A stretch of DNA of 13,682 nucleotides from Actinomycetota bacterium (GCA_005884985.1 VAYK01000103.1:1-13682); one strand, 5' to 3'; shown: positions 6,020 to 13,416, counted from the first letter of the stretch. The notes: generated by a model not told the origin, from the sequence alone. Numbers and translations: made by a program.

Positions 6020-7543
6020 ATGACGAGGCAGGCACAACAAGGGATCGGCACATATGCTCGCGCCGCGCCGCTGTCGGCGGCGCGGGAGTTCGCCTCCGCG
6101 CATGCCCTGGCTCTGATCGTCGCGCTCGCCGCGGTGCTCAGGTTCGCCACCCTCGGCGTGCCGGCGTACTGGCAGGACGAATGGGTGACGGTCACCGAGA
6201 CTCACGGCAGTTTCGCTGCCGTGCTCGACTCGGTGCACCACGCCGAGGGTGGCCCACCCCTCTATCTGATCCTTCTCTGGGTATGGCGGAAGGTGCTCGG
6301 CGACAACGAGATCGCGCTCCGCTCCCTGTCCGCCCTGCTCGGGACCGCGACCGTGCCGATCGCCTACGCCGCGGCCCGCGAGCTTGCCTCGCGGCGCGCC
6401 GGTCTGTTCGCGGCCGCGCTCGCCGCGACCAGTCCGCTCCTGATCTGGTACTCGCAGGAGGTTCGAACCTATTCGCTGCTGGTCTTCCTCTCGGCGCTCT
6501 CCTTCCTGTTCTTCATCTACGCGCTTCACAGGCAGGAGTCCCGGTGGTTCTGGGGCTGGGCGATCTCATCGGGCCTCGCCCTGACGACCCACTACTTCGC
6601 CTTGGCCCTGATCGTCCCCGAGGGGGTCTGGTTGCTGCTTCGGGCCCCCAGGGTCAAGGCCCTCGCGGCCTGCGCGGGCATCGGGGCCGTCGGGCTGTCG
6701 CTGCTCCCGTTGATCGACCAGCAGCAGGGGAAGGTGGCCGGCGTCATCCGGCTGCTCGATCGCGGCGACCGGCTGTTGGCGATTCCCCAGCACTTCGTGG
6801 TCGGCCTGAGCGTCCCCTGGAAGGTCGTGCCGCCCCTGGTCGGCCTTGCTCTGATCGCCGCGGTCGCCTACGCGCTGACCCGGGCGGACCCGCCGTCGCG
6901 TCGCGCCTTCGCCGTTGCCGGCGGGGTGGCCATGGCGGGAATCCTGCTCTCAGTCGTCCCAGCGTTCCTGGGGGCGGACTACGTGATCACGCGATACGTG
7001 CTCGAGCTGTGGCTCCCGTTCGCCGTCGCCGTCGCGATAGCCCTGGCGGTTCGGTCGATGGGCGGTCTTGGCACCACGGCGGTGGTCGCCCTGTGCGCGA
7101 TCGGAGTCGCCCTCAGCACCTGGAACGCGGCTACCCCGGCGGCCCGGCGGGTGAACTGGGACGACGTCGCACAGGCGCTCGGCACGCCTCGACAGGAGAG
7201 GGTGGTGGTCGGCCCGGGTCTTTACGTTGGCGTCGGACTGTCCCTCTATCTGCCCGATGGCCATCTCGCCAACTCGCAGGAGCGGATTGTCAGCTCCGAC
7301 CTGGCGCTGCTGTCGATGCGCCCCGTTCCGAACTATGGGATCGGCCCCTGCTTCTGGGGGGCGGTGTGCGGGGGCAAGGGACTCGGTGGCTCGGGGCCGC
7401 CGATCAAGGCCCCGAGGCAGTTCAAGCTGGTGCGTCAGGGTTCGACGCCCCGGGTCACCTACCGGATCTATCGCGCCCCGAAGCCGGTTCGATTGCCCTC
7501 GCCCAAGCCGGGCCAAGTCGTCGTCGTGCAGGAGCCCGACTAG
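6020..7543 (+). CDS. Membrane glycosyltransferase, GT39/GT-C-like
   Basis: 507 residues with about nine to ten hydrophobic segments, then a soluble C-terminal part (about 390-507). GT-C enzymes move a sugar from a polyprenyl-phosphate donor to a lipid or protein on the outer face of the membrane. Seen: first helix at about 28-46 followed by PAYWQDEWVTVTE (48-60), with Asp53-Glu54 as the acidic catalytic motif of the first external loop; HHAEGGPPLYLILLW (73-87), like the PMT/ArnT-type second loop segment; and IWYSQEVRTYSLLVF (142-156), a motif common in actinobacterial GT39-like proteins. Acceptor and sugar are unknown. The frame is open further upstream, but residues before the ATG at 6020 overlap the opposing SRPBCC-like gene and look non-native. 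It faces the UDP-sugar/GT4 operon tail to tail and may share a glycan pathway with it. Its stop TAG overlaps the ancestral stop of the mutase gene. Confidence 0.88.
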   Translation: MTRQAQQGIGTYARAAPLSAAREFASAHALALIVALAAVLRFATLGVPAYWQDEWVTVTETHGSFAAVLDSVHHAEGGPPLYLILLWVWRKVLGDNEIALRSLSALLGTATVPIAYAAARELASRRAGLFAAALAATSPLLIWYSQEVRTYSLLVFLSALSFLFFIYALHRQESRWFWGWAISSGLALTTHYFALALIVPEGVWLLLRAPRVKALAACAGIGAVGLSLLPLIDQQQGKVAGVIRLLDRGDRLLAIPQHFVVGLSVPWKVVPPLVGLALIAAVAYALTRADPPSRRAFAVAGGVAMAGILLSVVPAFLGADYVITRYVLELWLPFAVAVAIALAVRSMGGLGTTAVVALCAIGVALSTWNAATPAARRVNWDDVAQALGTPRQERVVVGPGLYVGVGLSLYLPDGHLANSQERIVSSDLALLSMRPVPNYGIGPCFWGAVCGGKGLGGSGPPIKAPRQFKLVRQGSTPRVTYRIYRAPKPVRLPSPKPGQVVVVQEPD

Positions 7544-7629
7544 AAGAACGCGCCGCCCTTGTACTCCCCGAACACGTCGCGCATCGCGCCGCACACCTCG
7601 CCGATCGAGGAGCCGGCGCGCAGGGCATC
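7540..7629 (-). pseudogene. Conserved C-terminal tail of the mutase, cut off by an in-frame amber codon
   Basis: Directly after the TAG at 7630-7632, in the same frame, 29 sense codons read DALRAGSSIGEVCGAMRDVF then GEYKGGAFF, followed by TAG at 7540-7542. This is the usual end of mutase large subunits (a helix with the pattern AxRAxxxxGEICxxLRxVFGEY). So the ancestral gene ran to 7540. Either a nonsense mutation, a base error at 7630-7632, or readthrough explains it. A one-base change at that codon (for example from a Leu TTG or Gln CAG codon) would restore a 573-residue protein. Confidence 0.85.
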
Positions 7630-9261
7630 CTAGATCGGGTACATGAGGTTGCCCTCGCCCTCGGCGACCTCGCGAAGCTCCGCGAGCCGCCCGTCTACCG
7701 CCGCCTGGTCCCGGTTGTCCTTGAACCGCTTCAGGCGATCCACCTGGCGCCGCTCGGCTTCCGGGTCCACCCTCAGGATCTCGACGTCGTCGACCTCCTC
7801 GGTGACGTACTTGTTGACGCCGACGATGATGTCCTGGCCGCTGCGGTAGCGCTCGTGATAGGAGGCCGCGGACTCCTCGATCTCGCGCTGGATGAACTCG
7901 AGCGCCTGGACCGAGCCGCCGAGTTGCTCGACCTTGTCGATCAGCTCCCACGCACGGGCCTCGATCTCGTCGGTGAGCGACTCGATGAAGTAGGAGCCGG
8001 CGAACGGGTCGGTGCTGTCGGCGGCGCCCGACTCGTGGGCGAGCACCTGCTGGGTGCGGAGCGCGATCCGCGCCGAGCGCTCGGTCGGCAGCGCCAACGC
8101 CTCGTCGAAGCCGTTCGCGTGCAGCGATTGCGTACCGCCGCAGACCGCCGCGAATCCCTGCAGCGCCACCCGGATGATGTTGACCTCGGGCTGCTGTGCC
8201 TGCAGCGTGACGCCGCCCGTCTGGGTGTGGAACCGGATCATCATTGAGTGTTCGTCCTTGGCGCCGAAGCGGTCGCGCATGATCCCCGCCCACATCCGCC
8301 GCACGGCCCGGAATTTGGCGATCTCCTGGAAGACGTGGTTGTGGCAGTTGAAGAAGAAGGCCAGCCGCGGCGCAAAATCGTCAACGGCGAGACCTCGGTC
8401 CAATGCAGCCTCGACGTAGGCGATCGCGTTGGCCAGCGTGAAGGCCACCTCCTGCACCGCCGAGCAACCCTTCTCGCGGATGTGGTAGCCGGAGATCGAG
8501 ATCGTGTTCCACTTTGGGACGTGCTTACGGCAGTACTCGAAGATGTCGGTCGTCAGCCGCATGGTCGCCTCGGGGGGGTAGATGTAGTTGCCCCGGGCCA
8601 CGTACTCCTTCAGCACGTCGTTCTGGACGGTGCCGCGCAGCTTCTCGGCGGGAACGCCCTGCTCCTCGCCGAGCAGTTCGTAGAGCAGCAGCAGGATCGC
8701 TGCCGGGGCGTTGATCGTCATCGAGGTCGAGACCTCGTCGAGGGGGATCTGGTCGAAGCAGATCCGCATGTCCTCGATCGTGTCGATCGCGACCCCGGTG
8801 CGGCCGACCTCGCCGAGGCACAGCGGCTCATCCGAGTCGCGGCCGAGCTGGGTGGGGAGGTCGAAGGCCATCGAGAGGCCGGTCGAGCCGTGCTCGATCA
8901 GATAGCGATAGCGGCGATTGGTTTCCTCCGCGGTCGCGTAACCGGCGTACTGGCGCATCGTCCACAGCCGGTCGCGGTACATGCCGGGGTGGATGCCACG
9001 CGTGAACGGGTACTCGCCGGGCGTGCCGAGGCGCTCCTCGAGGCCCGGGCGGACGTCATCGTCGTCGTATAGCCGCTTGACCTCGATCCCAGAGTCGGTG
9101 AACCGGCGCTCGTCGTCGGGGCCTACGGTCGGTGCGATGTAGCGGTGCAGGTCCTCCTGTACCTTCTCGGCCTGTTCGTCCGGCTGGCCGTCGCCCGCTG
9201 ACGGGCCGTCGGTTTCGCCGACCGCGCGCTTCTCGCTCGGGCGGGTGGCCATCTCCTTCAA
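7630..9261 (-). CDS. Methylmalonyl-CoA mutase large (catalytic) subunit, prematurely stopped
   Basis: 543 residues as read. B12-dependent mutases convert (R)-methylmalonyl-CoA to succinyl-CoA; this form has only the TIM-barrel substrate domain and needs a separate B12-binding subunit, not present here. Diagnostic residues: Tyr105 in RQYAGYAT, Arg223 in EYVARGNYIYPPEATMR, and Tyr259-His260 in SISGYH. These match Tyr89, Arg207, Tyr243 and His244 of the Propionibacterium enzyme with one constant offset of 16. Isobutyryl-CoA mutases replace the first two, so methylmalonyl-CoA is the likely substrate. MAFDLPTQLGRDSD (131-144) is of the short-subunit type. The frame stops at TAG 7630-7632 after NLMYPI although the conserved end follows in frame to 7540. 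Start: TTG at 9259-9261 overlaps the previous stop as TTGA; an ATG at 9250-9252 is an alternative, but its AAGGAG abuts it directly. Last gene of the sugar operon. Confidence 0.92.
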   Translation of the reverse strand: MKEMATRPSEKRAVGETDGPSAGDGQPDEQAEKVQEDLHRYIAPTVGPDDERRFTDSGIEVKRLYDDDDVRPGLEERLGTPGEYPFTRGIHPGMYRDRLWTMRQYAGYATAEETNRRYRYLIEHGSTGLSMAFDLPTQLGRDSDEPLCLGEVGRTGVAIDTIEDMRICFDQIPLDEVSTSMTINAPAAILLLLYELLGEEQGVPAEKLRGTVQNDVLKEYVARGNYIYPPEATMRLTTDIFEYCRKHVPKWNTISISGYHIREKGCSAVQEVAFTLANAIAYVEAALDRGLAVDDFAPRLAFFFNCHNHVFQEIAKFRAVRRMWAGIMRDRFGAKDEHSMMIRFHTQTGGVTLQAQQPEVNIIRVALQGFAAVCGGTQSLHANGFDEALALPTERSARIALRTQQVLAHESGAADSTDPFAGSYFIESLTDEIEARAWELIDKVEQLGGSVQALEFIQREIEESAASYHERYRSGQDIIVGVNKYVTEEVDDVEILRVDPEAERRQVDRLKRFKDNRDQAAVDGRLAELREVAEGEGNLMYPI

Positions 9262-10526
9262 GGATACGGAGAGCGCCGGGTACGGGCCGACGCCACCGCG
9301 CCCTCCGCGACCTCAGCCATTCGCTCGGCGACGGCGGGATACGAATAAGCCTCGCGCGCGGTCGCGTTCGGGGGCCGGAGCTCGCCGGCGACGACCCTAT
9401 GCAGCGCCTCGACGATCGCCGCCACGTCGTCGGCCGGCACCGCGTCGCCCCCCATCTCCTGGACCACTCGCCCCGCCTCCGTGCCGGCGGCGAGCGCCAG
9501 GATCGGCCGTCCCGTGGCCAGATACTCGAACAGCTTGAAGTTGAGGAGCTGGGTGCGTCGGGGCGAGGCGAGCAGCAGAAGCGCGTCGGCGGCGCGCTGC
9601 AGGGCGATGGCGCCCTCCCGGGTGAGGCTGCCCGGGACCACGATCCGGGCGGGGGAAACGTCGGTTCGCATCAGCTCGGCCTCGGCCGCGGTCAAGGGGC
9701 CCGCGACGACCAGCTCGAGGTGCGAGGCCGTCTCGCCATCGGTCCGGCCCAGTTCGCCCAGGGCGCGGACGAGAGGGGCTGGATCGCGCCCGTAGCTCCC
9801 GAAGCGGCCCGTGTAGACGAGCGAGACCCGGTCGGGGTCGAGGATGCCGGCGGCATCGCCGCCGGCCTCGTCCGGCTCGATCAGGTCCGGGTCCCAGCCA
9901 TTGGGGACCAGTTGCGGCTCGATCCCCAGGCGCTGGCGCAGGTCGTGGGCGACGGGGCCGCTGACGCAGACCACGGCATCGGCAGAGCGCAGCCAGCGTC
10001 GTTCCAGGCGCTCGTCGAGGCGGCGCTGGAGGGCGCTGGGAAACGGCGGCCGGAGCGACTCGAAGGTCCAGGCATCGCGGAGGTCCACGACCCAGGGGAC
10101 GCCCCGGTGCCGAAGCGCCCTGCCGACCGCGTGGACCGACTCGGGAGGCGAGCTCGTGATCACGCAGTCGAACCGCTCGCGGCGATTGAGCCGCAGAGCC
10201 CGCGAGCGGGCGAACGGCGCCCAGGCGGCAACGAGCGGCTCGGGCACGATCACCCTGCTGAGGATGTGCGGACGGCCCGAGGAGGTGTCGGAGTCGAACA
10301 GGGCGTCCACGCGATCGTGGCCGTGTAGGCGTGTGCGCAGGCGCTGTAGGTCGGGCGTGCGGACGACGCCTTCCTCGGCAGCGCCGTCGCCGGCGCCGTA
10401 CGCGGACGTGGTGAGCACCGTCACCCGATGGCCGAGCCGTCGCAGCCACTTGGCCATCGCCGTCGGCCGGTGGGCTCCCGTGTCGCGACACGGGGGATAG
10501 AAGTAGGCGACCAGGAGCAGGTTCAA
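9258..10526 (-). CDS. Glycosyltransferase family 4 protein (second of two)
   Basis: 422 residues, GT-B fold with two Rossmann-like halves. N half: NLLLVAYFYPPCRDTGAHRP (2-21) with the glycine-containing donor/acceptor loop, FDCVITSSPPES (119-130), VPWVVDLRDAWTF (143-155), and a switch near VCVSGPVAHDL and VPNGWD (207-212). C half: LVYTGRFGSYGRDPAPLVRAL (a phosphate-loop-like segment around 236-256) and LLNFKLFEYLATGRPILAL (327-345), with Lys331 and Glu334 in the nucleotide-sugar site. Such enzymes add sugars from nucleotide donors on the cytoplasmic side during surface polysaccharide or glycolipid synthesis; donor and acceptor are unknown. The TTG start at 10524-10526 overlaps the preceding stop as TTGA and has GGGAG 8 nt upstream; the frame is open further but earlier residues are not homologous in appearance. 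Confidence 0.9.
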   Translation of the reverse strand: MNLLLVAYFYPPCRDTGAHRPTAMAKWLRRLGHRVTVLTTSAYGAGDGAAEEGVVRTPDLQRLRTRLHGHDRVDALFDSDTSSGRPHILSRVIVPEPLVAAWAPFARSRALRLNRRERFDCVITSSPPESVHAVGRALRHRGVPWVVDLRDAWTFESLRPPFPSALQRRLDERLERRWLRSADAVVCVSGPVAHDLRQRLGIEPQLVPNGWDPDLIEPDEAGGDAAGILDPDRVSLVYTGRFGSYGRDPAPLVRALGELGRTDGETASHLELVVAGPLTAAEAELMRTDVSPARIVVPGSLTREGAIALQRAADALLLLASPRRTQLLNFKLFEYLATGRPILALAAGTEAGRVVQEMGGDAVPADDVAAIVEALHRVVAGELRPPNATAREAYSYPAVAERMAEVAEGAVASARTRRSPYP

Positions 10527-11695
10527 TCGGTCTTCTCCCGACGAGCGGCGATCGCCTCCGCGTAGGCCCCGTCCATGCGGTCGAGCAGGTTTGGCCAGCT
10601 CCAGAGCTGCTCGCACTTGGCCCGGCCGGCGGCGCCCAGGCGCCGCCGGCCGGAATCCCCCGCTTCGACCAACCCGCGGATCGCCGCGGCCACGGCCTCG
10701 GCGTCTCCGGGTGGAACCAGGAGCCCCGTCTCGCCTTCCTCGACGACCGCCCGGACCCCGGGGTATTCGGTGGCGATCGTCGGGAGCGCGCAGGCCATTG
10801 CCTCGATCAGGACGATCCCGAACGACTCCGGCGGCTCGGTGGTGAGGAGAAGGAGATCGGCGCCCCTGAGCACGCCGGGCAGCGCGGCGTGCGGGACCGG
10901 GCCGAGGAAGTTGACGCGCTCACCTAAGCCGGCGGCCGTCGCCTGGTCGCGGAACGTTGGGAGCAGCTCGCCACCCCCGGCGACCACGAGGTGGATCGCG
11001 GGTGACCCGTCGGCGGGCCCGCCCGCGCCTTCCCCGGCGACCCGTGCCACTGCCTCGATCGCCAGGTCCAGTCGCTTGAAGTGATGGGCGCGGTCGAGGG
11101 TGGCGACGAAGGCCACCACCAACGCGTCATCAGGGATCCCGAGGCCGGCGCGCAGGTCCGATCCGTCCGCCCCCGGGGCGAACAACTCCGTGTCGACGCC
11201 GTTCGGCATCTCGACCAGCTTCTCGGGGTGACGCTCGCCCGTTCGGCGCAGATAGGGGACCGACCTGGCGTGCTCGTAGGCCTCGAACGGCGCCCGGCGC
11301 CCGCCCCTTCCGACCAGCCGGTTCTTGTAGTGGACGAGCAGCGCCTGGCGCCTGCGCCTTCGGCCCAGACGACCGAGCAGAATCAGCTCCGAGCCGAAGA
11401 TGAACGGATAGTGGACGTGGACGACGTCGAAGCCCTCGATCCGAGCCAGGCTCGGGATCAGCGGCGCGTTGCCGATCGCGAACAGGGGCTCGATTCGGTG
11501 AACGACCGCCTGTCCGGGATCTGGCGGCTCTCCCTCCGCCGGGGCCGTGAACACCTCGACGTGGTGGCCGCGCTCGGCCTGGCCGCTGGCGAACCGGTAG
11601 CAGGTGTTTCCCGCGCCGCCGGGGTACGGCGGGAAGGTCGCCGTCAGATGGGCGATCTGCAGGCGGTCGGTGGCTGGCGCCGGGGCGCCGCTCAA
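10523..11695 (-). CDS. Glycosyltransferase family 4 protein (first of two), probable internal deletion
   Basis: 390 residues. GT-B fold: LQIAHLTATFPPYPGGAGN (12-30) is the N-terminal glycine-rich loop, DVVHVHYPF (90-98) and LLVHYKNRL (119-127) are core strands, VEMPNGVDTELF (161-172) the domain linker, VAFVATLDRAHHFKRLDLAI (194-213) the donor-site loop with Lys207-Arg208, and ESFGIVLIEAMACALPTIA (290-308) the E-x7-E motif (Glu290, Glu298). Catalytic features of the C half look intact. Between AYE (139-141) and HARSVPYLRR (142-151) the usual segment with a helix and an 'xVxxLS' strand seems absent, so about 25 residues may be missing in frame. Close homologues often read '...LSADHARSxPxL' there. 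TTG start at 11693-11695 overlaps the epimerase stop as TTGA; no Shine-Dalgarno site, so reinitiation is likely. Confidence 0.9.
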   Translation of the reverse strand: MSGAPAPATDRLQIAHLTATFPPYPGGAGNTCYRFASGQAERGHHVEVFTAPAEGEPPDPGQAVVHRIEPLFAIGNAPLIPSLARIEGFDVVHVHYPFIFGSELILLGRLGRRRRRQALLVHYKNRLVGRGGRRAPFEAYEHARSVPYLRRTGERHPEKLVEMPNGVDTELFAPGADGSDLRAGLGIPDDALVVAFVATLDRAHHFKRLDLAIEAVARVAGEGAGGPADGSPAIHLVVAGGGELLPTFRDQATAAGLGERVNFLGPVPHAALPGVLRGADLLLLTTEPPESFGIVLIEAMACALPTIATEYPGVRAVVEEGETGLLVPPGDAEAVAAAIRGLVEAGDSGRRRLGAAGRAKCEQLWSWPNLLDRMDGAYAEAIAARREKTD

Positions 11696-12639
11696 TCCGA
11701 GGCGCCGACGAGGCGCTCGACGCCCGCCTGCTCGATCGTGCGCCGCAGTCCGTGGGGGAGTTCTACCGAGGGCTCCCAGCCGAGAAGTTGCTTGGCACGG
11801 GTGATGTCGGGCTGCCGGACCTGCGGGTCGTCGACGGGGAGCGCCTCGAAGATGATCTCCGAGCGGGACTCGGTCGCCTCGATCACGGCTTCGGCGAGCT
11901 TCAGGAGGCTCATCTCCTTGGGGTTGCCGACATTGACGGGAAGATGGACATCGGACTCGGCGAGCAACACGAATCCCCGGATCATGTCGTCCACGTAGCA
12001 GAAGCTGCGCGTCTGGCTGCCGTCGCCGAACACGGTCAGCGGCTTGTCCTGCAGGGCCTGCCTGAGGAAGGTCGGGATGGCGCGACCGTCATGAGGCCTC
12101 ATTCTCGCCCCGTAGGTGTTGAAGATCCGGACAATGCAGCTGTTCACGCCCTGCTGACGGTGGTAGGCCATGGTCAGCGCCTCGGCGTAGCGCTTCGCTT
12201 CGTCATAGACGCCGCGTGGGCCGATCGGGTTGACATGGCCCCAGTAGCTCTCGGGCTGCGGGTGGACCTGGGGGTCGCCGTAGACCTCGGGGGTGGAGGC
12301 GAGCAGGAAGCGCGCCCGCTTGAACTTCGCCAGCCCGAGCATGTGATGGGTTCCGTAGGAGCCGACCTTGAGCGTGTGCAGCGGCAGGCGCGCGTAGTCG
12401 ATCGGGCTTGCGGGCGAAGCGAGGTGATACACGAAGTCGACCGCGTCGTCGAGGAGCAGCGGCTCGGTCAGGTCGTGGCTCAGGAACGTGAACTTGGGGT
12501 GGCGGATGTGCTCGATGTTCTGCAGCGAGCCGGTGTCGAGGTTGTCCACGCAGATCACCCGGTGGCCCTTGGCCAGCAGGTGGTCGCATAGATGCGAGCC
12601 GAGAAACCCGGCCCCCCCGGTGACAATGCAGGTGCTCAT
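11692..12639 (-). CDS. NAD-dependent sugar epimerase/dehydratase, UDP-glucuronate decarboxylase (UDP-xylose synthase)-like
   Basis: 315 residues, extended SDR family, cytosolic. UDP-glucuronate decarboxylases make UDP-xylose, with NAD bound throughout. Seen: TGGAGFLGSH (7-16) NAD loop; YHLASPASPIDY (71-82); LLASTPEVYGDP (112-123) with the catalytic Ser/Thr; SYWGHVNPIGPRGVYDEAKR (131-150) with Tyr145 and Lys149 of the YxxxK pair; RIFNTYGARM (171-180); and LTVFGDGSQTRSF (201-213). This string of motifs is very close to the order in UXS enzymes, including human UXS1 (from memory), although UXS usually has YDEGKR rather than YDEAKR and S rather than P in TPEVYG. A dTDP-glucose dehydratase is a less likely reading. 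It heads a four-gene operon and probably feeds a pentose or related sugar to the GT4 enzymes. The ATG at 12637-12639 has no Shine-Dalgarno site; TATGCT ends 9 nt before it. Confidence 0.9.
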   Translation of the reverse strand: MSTCIVTGGAGFLGSHLCDHLLAKGHRVICVDNLDTGSLQNIEHIRHPKFTFLSHDLTEPLLLDDAVDFVYHLASPASPIDYARLPLHTLKVGSYGTHHMLGLAKFKRARFLLASTPEVYGDPQVHPQPESYWGHVNPIGPRGVYDEAKRYAEALTMAYHRQQGVNSCIVRIFNTYGARMRPHDGRAIPTFLRQALQDKPLTVFGDGSQTRSFCYVDDMIRGFVLLAESDVHLPVNVGNPKEMSLLKLAEAVIEATESRSEIIFEALPVDDPQVRQPDITRAKQLLGWEPSVELPHGLRRTIEQAGVERLVGASD

Positions 12640-12648
12640 GGGCGGCTG

Positions 12649-12654
12649 AGCATA
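12649..12654 (-). promoter_or_regulatory. Candidate -10 box (TATGCT) for the epimerase/GT4 operon
   Basis: On the minus strand TATGCT is followed by 9 nt and the ATG at 12639. It fits TAnnnT and would drive the whole sugar operon as a leaderless or near-leaderless transcript. No obvious -35 box. Confidence 0.4.
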
Positions 12655-12733
12655 GCGCCGCGCTTGCCGACGCTGGCTGATCGAGTCGACCTGCACGCGT
12701 GCTCGCAGGGGCGCGCGCGGGTGGGGCCGGGTT

Positions 12734-12743
12734 TATCCGGATA
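12734..12743. promoter_or_regulatory. 10-bp palindrome at the sigma-factor start codon
   Basis: TATCCGGATA is its own reverse complement and ends on the A of the ATG at 12743. A second 10-bp palindrome, GCACGCGTGC, lies at 12693-12702 in the same 103-bp divergent region. Either could be an operator; both could be chance. Confidence 0.25.
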
Positions 12744-13276
12744 TGCGGGCCGACCTCCCCGACCCCCTCGTCAGCCCTCGCCGCGACGCGCTCGCGCAGC
12801 TCGCCTCCTCGGAGGCGGCCCTGCGGCGGACCGCTCGCCGCTACTCCCTCTGCGCCGACGACGCCGAGGACGCATACCAACGCGCGGTCGAGATCCTGCT
12901 GACCAAGTCTCCGCCGGCCGATCTTCGGCACCTGGCCGCCTGGATGCAGCTGGTGACTCGGCGGGAGGCGCTGGCCGTGCGACGCTCGCGCGAGCGCCTG
13001 CTCGGGCCGCGCGGCGACGATGACGGTGAGTTGCTCGACCGGATCGCCTGCGACCGACCGGACCCCCAGGAGCGGCTGGAGCGCCGCGAGCGGGTCGCAG
13101 AGGCCATTCGCCTCCTGTTCGAGCTGAAGCCCCAGGAGCGCCGGGCGCTCGTCCTCCAGGCTCATGGCTACTCCTACGCCGAGATCTGCCAGCTCTGCGG
13201 CTGGACCTACACCAAGGTGAACCGATGTCTGGCCGAGGGGCGGGCGCGGCTGCGGGAGCTCGGTGCCGCGGGTTAG
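12743..13276 (+). CDS. Sigma-70 family RNA polymerase sigma factor, ECF-like
   Basis: 177 residues, the length of an ECF sigma factor. Region 2 spans about 22-85: ALRRTARRYSLCADDAEDAYQ (26-46, key pattern DDAEDAYQ) resembles the core-binding region 2.2, and HLAAWMQLVTRREALAVRRSRER (63-85) has the Trp and basic residues of regions 2.3-2.4 that melt and read the -10. A short acidic linker (DDDGELLDR) follows. Region 4 spans about 115-172: LFELKPQERRALVLQAHGYS (125-144) and YAEICQLCGWTYTKVNRCLA (145-164), a helix-turn-helix for the -35. Cysteines at 149, 152 and 162 in the region-4 helix are a curiosity. No anti-sigma gene is seen next to it, though the right flank is short. ATG at 12743 follows TTTATCCGGAT; no Shine-Dalgarno site is evident. 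Divergent from the sugar operon, which could be a target. Confidence 0.85.
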   Translation: MRADLPDPLVSPRRDALAQLASSEAALRRTARRYSLCADDAEDAYQRAVEILLTKSPPADLRHLAAWMQLVTRREALAVRRSRERLLGPRGDDDGELLDRIACDRPDPQERLERRERVAEAIRLLFELKPQERRALVLQAHGYSYAEICQLCGWTYTKVNRCLAEGRARLRELGAAG

Positions 13277-13338
13277 CGCTGGCGTAGGCTCGGCGAGACA
13301 AGACCGAGGTGCGCCTGGTCGACTGACACGGCCTCGGC

Positions 13339-13354
13339 GGGCGGCTTGGCGCCT
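13339..13354 (+). terminator. Weak intrinsic-terminator-like hairpin after the sigma gene
   Basis: GGGCG, a 6-nt loop and CGCCT pair (last pair G-U) and run into TTTT (13354-13357), 62 nt past the sigma stop. It is short, but it is the only hairpin noted in the window with a T-run behind it. Confidence 0.3.
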
Positions 13355-13401
13355 TTTGCACCCATAGGGTCGAAACTGCGCCACGCCGGCGCTGCGCTCA
13401 C

Positions 13402-13407
13402 TAACCT
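13402..13407 (+). promoter_or_regulatory. Candidate -10 box (TAACCT) before a small ORF
   Basis: TAACCT is followed by 9 nt and the ATG at 13417, the same hexamer as at 1626-1631 and the same 9-nt gap as at three other genes here. This is the main reason to consider the ORF transcribed. Confidence 0.3.
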
Positions 13408-13416
13408 GGCGCACGG

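Noticed and set aside
7630..7632. Pyrrolysine or other recoding at the mutase TAG
   Set aside because: No pyl genes or recoding element are visible, mutases have no known pyrrolysine at this place, and TAG is used as an ordinary stop nearby (7541-7543, 3324-3326). A mutation or base error is simpler.
6181..8247. Very long plus-strand open frame covering parts of two genes
   Set aside because: It is out of frame with the membrane glycosyltransferase and antisense to the mutase; its translation is Arg/Gly/Pro-rich with no family pattern, as expected of shadow frames in GC-rich DNA.
9132..10328. Plus-strand open frame opposite the second GT4 gene
   Set aside because: Antisense shadow; the minus strand shows complete GT4 motifs.
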